The notes beneath the pieces were generated by a model. It saw nothing but the letters and a program-made list of their open reading frames with translations. It was not told the origin of the DNA and ran no database searches. The position numbers and the translations under genes are program-made. DNA of 64,000 bases from Aphrocallistes beatrix (lineage: Eukaryota; Porifera; Hexactinellida; Sceptrulophora; Aphrocallistidae), in assembly GCA_963281255.1 (NCBI GenBank), contig OY725488.1, positions 7,909,524-7,973,523 on the forward strand, in the 5' to 3' direction. Positions 54,701 through 63,709 of the stretch are shown here, piece after piece. Within the stretch, counting starts at the first letter, position 1. Every line of letters begins with the position of its first letter.

Positions 54701-57700
54701 AGGAGCTGCAGAAGCAGTTGAGAACCAGGGACGCAGCACATCTGCAGGACAAGCTGCACCATGATGAGACTCGCAGGTGTTTAGAGATAAGCGAAGAGTC
54801 ATTCCAGCTCCTGGTCACAGCTGTGAAGGGGTCTCTGAGTCTGCAGATCCCTCTGGCATGCAACTGCATGGGCAAGATGGGCGAGATGGAGCGGGAGGTG
54901 GAGAGGGAGCAGAGAGTGAAGCAGATCGAGCTAGTGAGGATTCAGCTGAAGCTGATGTACGAGAACTTGAAACAGAGTCAGGCGATAGTGACTGAGTACC
55001 AAAAGTCGCAGATAGACGATCTCCGCCTGTCCCTGGACGATGTGAAGGGGGAACTGTACTCGCAAAAGGAGCTGAACCTCTCCCTACAGGCGCAGAGAGA
55101 ATACTTCAAGATGGAAAACCTCGTAGCCAAGAAACATCCACATCACAGCTGTCTCTACGGCAAGGAGTCGCTGGAAGAGAAGCTGACATCTGAGAAGAAG
55201 AAGCACAAGGAGAAGATGAGGAGGAAGGAGCAGGAGATTGTCGCACTCAGAGCCACGCTTGCGCGCTTAAATGACACACAACTATCTTGATTTATACCTG
55301 CTTATGTTGTAAATTAAAGAGCTTATACCGAGAATACAATGTATCTGATATACGTATCTATGTTCACTATCCGACATGTATTCAACATCAAGCAAGCACC
55401 AGCTAAATCGAGTCAATGTAATAGATGGGATTAGCTACGTATTCTTTAAATCAGTGTGGAGCCATGATGTAAATCAGGAATTTTAGTCATAATATACACG
55501 TATATTGAAGTTTTTAATAACATGACTAAAATTTTGTTAAGCATTCACTTAGGATCAAAACTCTGCGGGACAAAGTTCGACTTACTATTCTGTACGCATT
55601 CCTAAGCAATGAAATTTATTTGATACTTTTCTAAAGCATCACTTCTATAAAATGTTAACGCTTGCAGGTACCTCTCCACGGCTAACGCCTACTCGGGAGC
55701 TGCGCTCTACGACGTGAGACGCCCTAACGAGGCCTGCGTGGAGTACAAACTGGGCACGCTGGCTCGCAGGAGGGAGCACGTGACAAGTGCTGCCTTCAAC
55801 AGCAGCGGCACTCAGGTCCTGGTGCAGATCCGAGAGCACGACCCCCTGCTCTTCAACGCAGCCACCGGAGAGCCCATCTGCAGGTTCTTCCACCTGGACA
55901 TGAAGAATCGAGTTACGAGACACGAGCAGAAGGGCTGCTTCCTCGGAATGGAGGACGAGTATGTAGCTGTGGGGTCAGAGGACTTTAGGATCTATGTGTG
56001 GAAGGTCCCTCAACACTCCAACTCATTGTCTCCCGCCTGTCCTAACGAGATCCTGGACCTCTGCCACCTCCCACACCTCATGCTCCCCGGACACCGCTCT
56101 ATCGTCAGCAAGCTGCAGTTCTCCAGGAAGAACCAGCTGCTGTTCAGTGCGGGCGTGGAGAAGATGGTCAAGGTATAAATAGAAAAGCCTCACTTAAATA
56201 GCATTCAGTCACTGTAATTCTCACATTCACGCATAGTGCAGCATTACAACAAATCATCGTCACTGAAGGAGACCAGATTATCGCTCGAGTCTCCGAACAG
56301 ACTGGCCTCCTCCTTCTTGGTCAGCTTGTACTCAGGCTGCACGTGCACCTGTCTGCCCAACTCCTCCATGTCCCCTTCGTCCAGCGCGATGTCCAGCATC
56401 ATCATCCGCAGGTCCTGCCCGTTCAGCTCCTCCTCCGTCATCTCGCGGTGCGTCACGGCGAGGGTGGAGAAGACCGCCGGCTTGCCCCTCCCTCTCCGCT
56501 TGTTCAGCTTGATGCGCGTGCTGAGGTCGTTGTAGGAGACACAGTCCTCCTTCATCATGAAGAGGTACGAGTCCTCGCAGCCCTTCGCCTTGTTGAACAG
56601 GTTCCAGTTGTACTCTCGCTGCAGCTCGTACGTGTACTCCTCGTCCGGGATGTAGTTCCTGCTCTCTGCCTCGTCATCCAATCGCTTGTGGAGGGTATCT
56701 TGGGTGGGGAGGAAGTAGGCGATGTACTCCTCGTTGTCCCTCTCGTCCGTCATGGCCCGCATGATGGCGCCTGACATGTCCCCCAGGGCCTCCTCCTTCC
56801 CCTTCCCGTGAGGAGAGGGGTCTGAGTCGAATATGATGTGCGCGCAGGTCAGATGCCAGTTCTCGTGGTCCGGAAACAGAGGCAGCACCCACTCTGGCTC
56901 CAGGCCTGGCTTGCTGCTGTGACTCTTTATCTCCTCCTTCGCCTCCTCAAACGTGCTCTCGATCGCGCTTATCTGCGTCTCTTTATCCTTGTACAGGTCC
57001 ATGTGAATAGGCTGCTTGTGTCGCAGGCGGCTGCCAATGCCTATCTTGTTCTCACTGCTCTCCACTCCCATGTGCGTCGTGCGCGCGTACTCGCTGGAGA
57101 TGTACTCAGTCTTCCTCAGCCAGGAGATCGTCTTGGCGTGCTGCTTCGCGCGCTTCGACTCTGTAGGAGCTGGCGCCTCCTCCTCCAACAGTTCCTCATC
57201 CTTGGGGTCCAGCTGATAGGGGATGTCCGATGGCGTGTAGATTTTAGGATCGATGAGATTGATCGGCACCCCCAGGTCCACCTCTGTCATGAGTTCGTGC
57301 TTGTGGTTGCTCTCCAGTGAGGTGGTGTTGTACTGGATGAATCTGTTCTGTTCGAATGGGTACACCAGGAACTTCGGATCGAATGGAATGTCGGGGAGGT
57401 TGTTAGTGTACTTGACACTGCAGATCAGATCCTGTCTGCTGCTGCTCAGTCCGCTCGTGCTGCGGCGACTAGATCCTCCGGACTTAGCGCTGCTGCCTCC
57501 GTCACTTCTAACTGAGGATGGCATGATGACCTAGTTACGGCTGTGTGCAATAGGAATTTATACAAACATACATATATTATACTAACTTAATACATAAGTA
57601 TTAATCATTCCAAAAATGTGTTTATTTTTTGTCACCATTGCAATTGCAAGTTCTGGTGTTTATGCGTATAAATAATTTTGATAACTTTGATGGAAGTTTT

Positions 57701-58190
57701 GAACTCAAAGGTTTAAAATTGATGCATCCAGGTTTGGAGTCCGTGGAAGTTTTCAAACATTCAAGCAGTTAAGCACCGCTCGCATGGACATGAGTCCCGT
57801 TCTCACTTCACTCGCTGGGAGTATATCGAACTGTTAATGGTGAACGGCCGTCTCTCCCCCCGCCTCATCCCCACCAACCCTCCAGAGCCGACAATGGAAG
57901 AGGACCCAGTCATGCTAGCTTTCTATGACGTGTTGATTGACGAGTTTTCTAACAACAGCATGTTCTTCACGTTTCCTTCAGAAGATTTGGACATGGAAAC
58001 GTCCAGTTCCGGACAGATTCTGGACAGCATCCTGGCTAGCATCAGCGACAGCGAAACAGATACCGAATTCACGACGGATGTCTACACGCAGAGCACAACC
58101 GATGAGACGGATGAGACAGATGACATGCTTTCGACCTCTGACCTCACAGAGGTTGATGAGACTTATTACTATAATTCAGATGATTTTTAA
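51705..58190 (+). CDS. DCAF5: DCAF5-like WD-repeat CUL4-DDB1 substrate receptor, hosting two nested genes
   Basis: Four exons: 51705-52142, 52210-52460, 55668-56172 and 57732-58190, giving 550 residues. All junctions are GT-AG and in phase. DCAF5 is a WD40 substrate receptor of CUL4-DDB1 ubiquitin ligases. WD repeats start at LLGHHRSIRSIHLSPDERLL and run to LPGHRSIVSKLQFS and SAGVEKMVK. The last exon supplies the VWSPW that completes the final blade, then RWEYIELL and EEDPVMLAFYDVLI, both conserved in DCAF5, and an acidic Ser/Thr-rich tail. Without exon 4 the frame would stop at TAA 56176, inside the final repeat. Intron 2 (3.2 kb) contains a coiled-coil gene on the same strand, and intron 3 (1.56 kb) contains PAF1 on the opposite strand. 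Confidence 0.85.
52699..55290 (+). CDS. Coiled-coil protein nested in DCAF5 intron 2
   Basis: Intronless, 863 residues; family not recognised. Almost the whole protein is Glu/Lys/Arg/Leu/Gln-rich heptad sequence (about 10-150, 180-470 and 560-860) without a globular domain. It ends in a lysine-rich stretch followed by a leucine-heptad (EQEIVALRATLARL). Such a profile is common in centrosomal, ciliary-rootlet and Golgi tether proteins; which one cannot be said. Base composition is more GC-rich and purine-biased than the flanking introns, as expected for this amino-acid content. It must use its own promoter within the DCAF5 intron, or alternative splicing from the DCAF5 transcript, since it lies on the same strand. 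Confidence 0.75.
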   Translation: MTEPEDPGQTRFWREAAEESEERVRQECLLVRKENDHLRSLQRQLELSQATLLETQSQLGHSLAKENEFKAKSQQQARDLRELCHEVRLIVSDVLPPLTLSSLLPQDFDPDSLQPYHAKTLMHMLRDAYLRAELRVRNREAELSEQGTVTEQMEESLNSWSLLLSQTSDPPQQLQLQNLSEELRGKEKPAPTCLREMHSSLSTFCSAVDRGYRVLSSELTQLRGRARSCVGGEESADSTQLGLSLTERWSDMHTQMRELENRLREMEQSRSSEMHGAISALKLELSEQRAESDREKDREMERQLACRLEEYKSRATAIQSEEEVDHARGMSCLSDKLSKAEREGAELRQELERTRGEFRESELDRNRQSKEAERLLERQDRTERESCEERRRTERRCEDEVGVYREQVRQHALTIVSLEDKLVRAVRESGELRENLRERRVQLEREREETHKEEVESIKREEDKLELELCQVRSQLKQEKSVCDELCSENATLKSSLALLKRQLLGEVERYHSSEKMLGKTKSLVSKLERSLEERMTRSASEREELLGLRQDMPHVRETVDGIHQNLSLLSHDFTDYKAGQDSEQPLKLAGAKCTNELHSSTISKQAQALSEMRSALEQMREANLLVPSHQESLKEVTKLRKQLRDAKAALAGSDLVYALNSGDLVEEELQKQLRTRDAAHLQDKLHHDETRRCLEISEESFQLLVTAVKGSLSLQIPLACNCMGKMGEMEREVEREQRVKQIELVRIQLKLMYENLKQSQAIVTEYQKSQIDDLRLSLDDVKGELYSQKELNLSLQAQREYFKMENLVAKKHPHHSCLYGKESLEEKLTSEKKKHKEKMRRKEQEIVALRATLARLNDTQLS
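56244..57524 (-). CDS. PAF1: PAF1, RNA polymerase II-associated factor 1
   Basis: Intronless, 426 residues from ATG 57524. PAF1 is the core subunit of the PAF1 complex (with CTR9, LEO1, CDC73, RTF1), which couples Pol II elongation to histone H2B ubiquitination and H3K4/K36 methylation. Landmarks are ICSVKYTNNLPDIPFDPKFL near the N-terminus, VDLGVPINLIDP, ISWLRKTEYIS, FVE-like EWVLPLFPDHENW, RDNEEYIAYFLPT and YELQREYNWN. The tail is acidic and Ser-rich, as usual but shorter than in vertebrates. The whole gene sits antisense inside DCAF5 intron 3, ending 72 bp from DCAF5 exon 3. Confidence 0.95.
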   Translation of the reverse strand: MPSSVRSDGGSSAKSGGSSRRSTSGLSSSRQDLICSVKYTNNLPDIPFDPKFLVYPFEQNRFIQYNTTSLESNHKHELMTEVDLGVPINLIDPKIYTPSDIPYQLDPKDEELLEEEAPAPTESKRAKQHAKTISWLRKTEYISSEYARTTHMGVESSENKIGIGSRLRHKQPIHMDLYKDKETQISAIESTFEEAKEEIKSHSSKPGLEPEWVLPLFPDHENWHLTCAHIIFDSDPSPHGKGKEEALGDMSGAIMRAMTDERDNEEYIAYFLPTQDTLHKRLDDEAESRNYIPDEEYTYELQREYNWNLFNKAKGCEDSYLFMMKEDCVSYNDLSTRIKLNKRRGRGKPAVFSTLAVTHREMTEEELNGQDLRMMMLDIALDEGDMEELGRQVHVQPEYKLTKKEEASLFGDSSDNLVSFSDDDLL

Positions 58191-58394
58191 TATACCATAT
58201 ACGTATCGCATTGCGTTTTTCATATACGTACAGGCCGTATGATATGCCAGATTATTCAAATTTATTTCCAATTGCTAATGAACACTGACTGTCAAGTTCT
58301 TTAAAACAGCATTTCATTCGGGTTTGAATAGTCTCTATAAGAAATAGAAATTTTCTTGATTTAAAATTGTTATTAGAAGTACTACGTGTTACGT

Positions 58395-58853
58395 ACTGTT
58401 GCATGATATTTCTACTACCGTGATATTCTTACTACCTTTAATAGATGGACCATGGATACTATTAATCCATGATATTTCTACTACCGTGATATTCTTACTA
58501 CCTTTAATAGATGGACCATGGCTACTATTAATCCATGATATTTCTACTACCGTGATATTCTTACTACCATTATGTTAGTCAAACTATAGCCACCAAATTG
58601 TGTCGAGCGTCACAATTTGATGGCCCCGACATAATTTGATGGAACGCGACATATTTAGTGGCACCCGACTCAATTCAACACAATTTAGTATGATAAGATC
58701 AGGACGCTCGACACAATTTGGTGGCGATAGTTTGACTAACATAATGGTAGTAAGAATATCATGGTAGTAGAAATATCATGGATTAATAGTATCCATGGTC
58801 CATCTATTAAAGGTAGTAAGAATATCACGGTAGTAGAAATATCATGCAACAGT
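58395..58853. mobile_element. Large fold-back element with arms of about 160-240 bp
   Basis: The left end ACTGTTGCATGATATTTC is mirrored by GAAATATCATGCAACAGT at the right. The arms pair through TCTACTACCGTGATATTCTT, ATAGATGGACCATGGATACT, CATTATGTTAGTCAAACTAT and CCACCAAATTGTGTCGAGCGTC. The left arm contains an extra tandem copy of an 81-bp unit. The short centre has degenerate GACATAATTTGATGG-type repeats. No coding capacity. Confidence 0.85.
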
Positions 58854-58948
58854 GTACTATATTGTTACTTGAGTGTATTCGTAATTATGTCATCATACAT
58901 CCTAGCAGTGAATATCCTCGAGGCTTGAGCATGAAATCGGAGTCTTAA

Positions 58949-59269
58949 TTAATTAAGGGTAAATTGCGGCGCAGATGTCAAAATTGCAAAAAATCCCAAT
59001 TTCGGACGGGAATGAGTTGAAATTTGGTGTTTTGTACCAAAACCCCACCAAGTACCCTTTGGAGACTTTTTGGACCTAAAATGCCCACTAGGCTCAATAA
59101 CTTCAAATTCAAATTTTGATAAAATTTCCAACCTAAAATCCTTGGTGGCAGCATAACTCAAAAAAGCCTCCGAAGGGTGTTTGGTGGGGTTTGGTACGAA
59201 ACCTTCTGTTCGAAAGTGGACCTTTTTTGCAATTTTTCGATTCTGACGTCCACACCGAGGTTTAACCAT
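58949..59269. repeat. Inverted-repeat (fold-back) element of about 320 bp
   Basis: GGTAAATTGCGGCGCAGATG and AAAATTGCAAAAAA at the left are mirrored by TTTTTTGCAATTTTTCGATTCTGACGTCCACACCGAGG at the right. Internally, GTACCAAAACCCCACCAA is mirrored by TTTGGTGGGGTTTGGTAC. Identity between the arms is moderate, so it is older than the neighbouring element. An open frame across it is a by-product. Confidence 0.7.
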
Positions 59270-59595
59270 AACAACATTTGTGATGAATTGGAACGATGCA
59301 TAGTTTCGTTAATTAACCCGTAAAACGGAATAATGGCACTTCCCTCAACAAATTTGGAAAATCAATTCAGATTGTACTAGCAAGTAGAAATGCTATTTTA
59401 ATGAGCAAATTCGTTTCCACTTTCCAAGAACCTCAAAAACGGTATAGTTGAAATATTTAGCTGCAAATTGTATTTTAAATTAATCACAGTACTTAAGACA
59501 CATTTATAAAACCATTATATCATAATCTATTTTGTGTTCGTTCTCTGATTAGAGTAAATCCAAGATTAGCGAATTAGCCTAGAAGAATTCTTGAG

Positions 59596-59811
59596 ATGTC
59601 TAGATATGTAACTCTTGGTTCAGGCATGGCTTGCGGGTTAGTATTTGGAGTTTATATTTCTCAGAATTACGAAGTGCCACGGATGATGAACTTGGCTAGA
59701 GTGTTCTCACAAGAAGCAGGAAGGGCAGTTGAGAATATTGATAAAGTAGAAAGATTGGCGGAGAGTTTGCAGACACCAGATTCTGAGAAGGATGAAAGTA
59801 GAAAAGACTGA
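59596..59811 (+). CDS. STMP1-like (DUF4535) mitochondrial micropeptide
   Basis: Intronless, 71 residues. A glycine-rich hydrophobic segment (about 7-22, ending GLVFGVYISQNYEVP) matches the hallmark of the small DUF4535 family, whose human member STMP1 has a GxxxGxYLAQNYDIPN-like motif. STMP1 is an inner-membrane micropeptide linked to respiratory complexes and mitochondrial dynamics. This protein has a longer charged tail than the human one. It lies 157 bp before WDR18 on the same strand. The match is short, so the call is tentative. Confidence 0.6.
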   Translation: MSRYVTLGSGMACGLVFGVYISQNYEVPRMMNLARVFSQEAGRAVENIDKVERLAESLQTPDSEKDESRKD

Positions 59812-59968
59812 CCTTCGATATTATAAATGCATTTTAATAAAACCTTGGAAGTTTTCATTATCTATTAAATACGAATGAAATACTATCGGAAAACCTGGGC
59901 GAAATAATCAAATTAGTCGATCCATTAAAATAGTTAAGCAGCATTCCAATGTTTAATCGAGTTAGACT

Positions 59969-61321
59969 ATGTTCCATCGTCCTACCGAGAGCTCAATCAT
60001 TGCTGTCTTACTCTCGCAGAGAGGTGGGTCGCAATCTTCCAGTTGGACGCAGCTCCTCGTCACAGACCCGTTAACAGGAGGCACACTAGAAAAGAGGGAT
60101 GCCGAAGGGGTGGATGGACGCTCGTTAGCGCTGGTAGGTTCTCTACCCGGGGATCTCTACTTTATCACTTCGAGTCTGACCTCTCGGATCACCATTTTCC
60201 CAACTAACAGGTCCTCTACTGCGGTATACAGCACCCACGCCCCTATCCGGTGCCTGGTCTCCTCTCCCGACGGGGTGTACTACGCAGGGGGCGTCAAGGA
60301 GAAGATCCACGTGTGGGAAGGCGGGACCGGGGCTCTTATTGCAGTCATTTCTCAGCACTACCAGCCCGTGTCGGCGCTGGCCTTCTCCCCCGACGGCAGC
60401 TACCTGGTATCGGGCGGGGACGACGGGATGATATTAGTCTGGAGATTCGGCCTAGTCATCTCCTCAGCTTACACACCGCGGTTCAGTCTGCTGACAGTCC
60501 CGCGGGCGACCCAGCACGAATGGAGCGAGGCAAGGGTGAAGTGGACGCTAGCCGAGCACGCTCTACCGGTGACCTCGCTCCTCTGCGGACTGGGGGGAGT
60601 CCGGGGGCTCCTGTTCTCCGCCGCTGTGGACCACACTTGCAGGATCTGGGACCTGCTACGCGGCGTCTGTTTATTCACGGTTCCTATCTCAGGTGTCCCC
60701 ACCTGTCTGGCCACTGACCCTATGGAGAGTTCACTGCTGATCGGACAGAAGCATGGAGAGGTGAGAAAAGTTAGGATTACTTTCACACCCCCACAAACCG
60801 TGGCTAGTCTAGATGGAGCAGAGAATGCACATGATGGCACAACTGCATCATCACACCATCAAACAGAGGTGGCAGACCTCATAGCACTCAGAGACAACAT
60901 CCACTTCCTGTCGGCTGACGTGAGCGGGGTCCTGATTACCTGGCACACGGAGAGCCTACAACCTCTGAGGCGCATGGACCTGCACGCTCCAGTCACAGCT
61001 CTCCTGCTCCTCCCTCTAGCAGTGAGCAGAGCCTACTCCGCGCAGAAAGGGGGAGACAGGATGCTGACAGCTGCAGGGTTCAAGCCCCAGCCTCCTGCCA
61101 GGAGGATAGAGGAGACAGGGGAACAAGGGGTGTGCCTCCTCAGGACTCTCCGAGATGTTCCAATCGAGGAGCAGACTCGAAGAGACGAGAAAATGGAGCA
61201 GGAAGATGAGTCCCAAGAATTCATGAACACTCAACTCGCTAATAATGATAATTTCAAAAAGCTGACTGCCTGTATCGATGGCATGTTTAAACAAGCAGTT
61301 GAATTAGATTTTAACTTTTAA
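59969..61321 (+). CDS. WDR18: WDR18 (Ipi3-like), ribosome-biogenesis WD protein
   Basis: Intronless, 450 residues, family length about 430. WDR18 works with TEX10, PELP1, SENP3 and LAS1L (the Rix1/rixosome complex) in ITS2 processing and 60S subunit maturation. WD repeats are visible at APIRCLVSSPDGVYYAGG.KEKIHVWE, PVSALAFSPDGSYLVSGGDD and AEHALPVTSLLCGLGGVRG followed by DHTCRIWDL. The segment with ARVKWTLAEHALPVTSL is typical of WDR18. The C-terminal helical tail (about 385-450) is present. Confidence 0.85.
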   Translation: MFHRPTESSIIAVLLSQRGGSQSSSWTQLLVTDPLTGGTLEKRDAEGVDGRSLALVGSLPGDLYFITSSLTSRITIFPTNRSSTAVYSTHAPIRCLVSSPDGVYYAGGVKEKIHVWEGGTGALIAVISQHYQPVSALAFSPDGSYLVSGGDDGMILVWRFGLVISSAYTPRFSLLTVPRATQHEWSEARVKWTLAEHALPVTSLLCGLGGVRGLLFSAAVDHTCRIWDLLRGVCLFTVPISGVPTCLATDPMESSLLIGQKHGEVRKVRITFTPPQTVASLDGAENAHDGTTASSHHQTEVADLIALRDNIHFLSADVSGVLITWHTESLQPLRRMDLHAPVTALLLLPLAVSRAYSAQKGGDRMLTAAGFKPQPPARRIEETGEQGVCLLRTLRDVPIEEQTRRDEKMEQEDESQEFMNTQLANNDNFKKLTACIDGMFKQAVELDFNF

Positions 61322-61477
61322 ATACTAAATATAATAATTTTATCAATCCCGTGACCAATCAACCAACGTCTAAATTTAATAAACTAAAATTATAAAACAG
61401 AAATAAGACATCGGAATGTGTATGCAAGTGAAACATGCCTAAGATGCCTTGCAAATTGGCTAGGTTGAATAAATGAA

Positions 61478-61975
61478 TTATTTCTTCTGCTTTCCTGAGC
61501 TAGGCTTCATCCACCCCTTCCTCCTGAGATATCTAGCAATCACTGGCACACCCCCAATCGTCAGCCCGATCCTCAGGGGTAGGAACAGCTTATGCATCAG
61601 ATAGGCTATCGCTAGAGTTGAAAATCCTGCCGTTTTTTTGCTCACCTCCATTCCGAAGTAATTGAGTATTCCCTCCACGTTTACCCCCACGCTAATAACC
61701 GCATAACAAGCTCCTATTGAGATAAATCCTATTGTAAGGTAGAGTCCCATCGCCAATGGGCCGTACTCTTTGACGAGCACTTTAAACTTCTGAGTTCTGC
61801 TCAGTTTTAGCGGAGCTGCCACCTGTTCACTGAACGGACGGACCCCGGGAGTGGGGATACTTAGGAGTCCTGGGTTGAAGACACAACCGTGCGGTACTGG
61901 AAAGACCGAGGGGGGAACTCCGATGCTGAGAGAGTGCCTGAGCACGGGCATCCGTCGAAAAATAGACGGCAACAT
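61478..61975 (-). CDS. FAM210A/B-like mitochondrial membrane protein (DUF1279)
   Basis: Intronless, 165 residues from ATG 61975. An Arg-rich, Ser/Pro-rich leader (1-50) fits mitochondrial targeting. The DUF1279 domain (about 60-152) starts KFKVLVKEYGPLAMGLYLTI and has two membrane helices (about 74-96 and 112-140), with the family-typical AIAYLMHKLFLPLRIGLTI. FAM210 proteins act in mitochondrial translation and iron/haem metabolism. I cannot tell A from B. Convergent with WDR18. Confidence 0.82.
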   Translation of the reverse strand: MLPSIFRRMPVLRHSLSIGVPPSVFPVPHGCVFNPGLLSIPTPGVRPFSEQVAAPLKLSRTQKFKVLVKEYGPLAMGLYLTIGFISIGACYAVISVGVNVEGILNYFGMEVSKKTAGFSTLAIAYLMHKLFLPLRIGLTIGGVPVIARYLRRKGWMKPSSGKQKK

Positions 61976-62250
61976 AATTTCACTAAGAATCTACATAATC
62001 AAGTTTATATTTCTCTTTCGTATGATTTCATTTTTGTATAGGATGGATCTGAGAAGAATATAGTTTAATGTCGAAAACTCTTAATATGGCTATAGATTGT
62101 AATATAAAAATAAATTCTCAAAAATAGAAGTATAAAATGAAATGTAAAAAAACTAAAAAGTTACATAGTAAGTGTGAGTGTTGCCCTTACTAAGCTAGAT
62201 TAGCAAGGTTAACTAGGCGAGAAGTGTCCTACTTGAGCGAACTAAACCAT

Positions 62251-63709
62251 TCACTCAGTGACCTCGGTTTCTGAAGTTAGTTTCTGCTCTTTTTTAAGCT
62301 GTCCGTTACTCTCCGTCTTCTTTGAACGCTTCTTCTTGATGTAAGTGTGATAGTAGAAATTGCCGAACAGAAACAAGAACGAAGTGGCGTAAGTAACGAA
62401 TGTAAACTGCATCCACATAGGGAAGTTGCATCCCGTGGTTATTGTGTAAAATCCCAAGACGACGCCACTGCCAAACTGTACCTGGGAATGGGAGTAATCT
62501 GTCAACTGTCCAGGTAGTTTATGACCTCAAGGTTCACTTACCAGTTGAAGATCAGTGATGTATCTCTTCCACCAGAGATACGGTCGCAGGTCTGGGAATG
62601 CAGACAGACCGTAATAGGTGTACATCACGATGTGTACGATGGAGTTCAGTACGCTCCCAAGGGTGGCTACAAATATTGATTGGTAGATAGCTTCCCACAA
62701 ACTCTATTAACTTACGTCGGATTAGTTCATTGCATCAAAGAGTATAGACTTAGATACTTAAGTAACATAACTCACGCACATTGACCTCCTATTTGAACAT
62801 AGAAGAGAAACAGAAGGCAATAATTGTATGGAGTAAATTACATATTGGATTGTAAGCGATCCTTACCAGCTACCCAAGCGATGCCCATCCACCAGATGGC
62901 AAACATTGTGGCATGATGGTAGATGTGTAGGAAAGTGATCTGGTTGTTCTTCTTGCGTAAAATAAAGAAAATCTAGGAAAAAAATTAAAAGATAACATGA
63001 CTACTTTGATTTCGGAAATTGATTCAGTAGAAGGACTTACAGTGTCTAGAAATTCTATACATTTGGAGAAGTAGTACCACCAGAGTGCATTCGCAACCTA
63101 CACAGTACAAACAGAGACAAAATAGACAAACCGATTCTCAAACAAGGATGATAAGGATACCAACCCTCATGTGTGCTGGATGACGTGAGTATAGCATCGG
63201 CTGGCAGAGCCAAGAGTATTCTACCTCTACAGCACCAAAGAATGCCTAACAAAACAAAAGTTCAGCAAAAAGAATAGAGCAAAAGTATTTCCTACCAATT
63301 CAAGCTCCTACTTCTGTAGCGATGTAAGTGGAGAGTCCGACCATGGCAAAGTTGTAGAAGAAGAGGACGAACTGTAGGTCCCACTCCTTCCTGTTCTTCA
63401 TGATCTTCGGTCCCAAGTAGACTGTCAGTACGTAGAGCGCTACGAGGAAGAGCGTAGGGAAGGGAGACCCCATCAGGAACCAGTCCTTTGTGCGGGGATC
63501 TGTAAGTATGCAGCATTAAATGATTTCAGAAATGTACGTAACTCTATTGAATTGGCGTTACCTTGCATCTCAAGAGCAGCTTTGTAGAACTCAAAAGGCC
63601 CTAACTTTATCATTTCCATCTCCCTGAATAGCCGACCTAGTGAACTCTCGTTTACGTACCTGTCCTTAGGAAGCCATTCCTTCCCTTCCATCAGCTCGGC
63701 TCCTGCCAT
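62251..63709 (-). CDS. ELOVL very-long-chain fatty-acid elongase (ELOVL4/7-like)
   Basis: Seven exons on the minus strand: 63709-63562, 63499-63312, 63245-63165, 63097-63041, 62972-62867, 62666-62542 and 62481-62251. All are GT-AG and in phase, giving 311 residues. ELOVL enzymes are ER condensing enzymes that add malonyl-CoA-derived C2 units to acyl-CoA. The histidine box HIYHH is at 174-178, preceded by SKCIEFLDT and [33 protein letters not shown] and [13 protein letters not shown] follow. About seven membrane helices; the C-terminus is Lys-rich (KKKRSKK), compatible with ER retention, although the last residues are acidic. It is the only gene here cut into many small exons. Confidence 0.9.

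Larger units (their letters stand above)
58191..59595. other. Gene-free spacer dominated by two fold-back elements
   Basis: No gene. Two inverted-repeat elements (58395-58853 and 58949-59269) fill more than half of it. Confidence 0.6.

Noticed and set aside
52819..54875. Long antisense open frames under the coiled-coil gene
   Set aside because: They are shadows of the purine-biased coding strand, have no splice or family support, and are Ser/Cys-rich as expected of such artefacts.
56343..57320. Plus-strand open frames across PAF1
   Set aside because: They lie antisense to a fully conserved PAF1 and show no similarity to any protein.
57837..58190. Independent small acidic protein gene
   Set aside because: The frame extends upstream to an acceptor at 57732 and completes the last DCAF5 WD repeat and conserved tail.
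58949..59269. 106-residue minus-strand open frame
   Set aside because: It is fully contained in an inverted-repeat element and its composition reflects the repeat.
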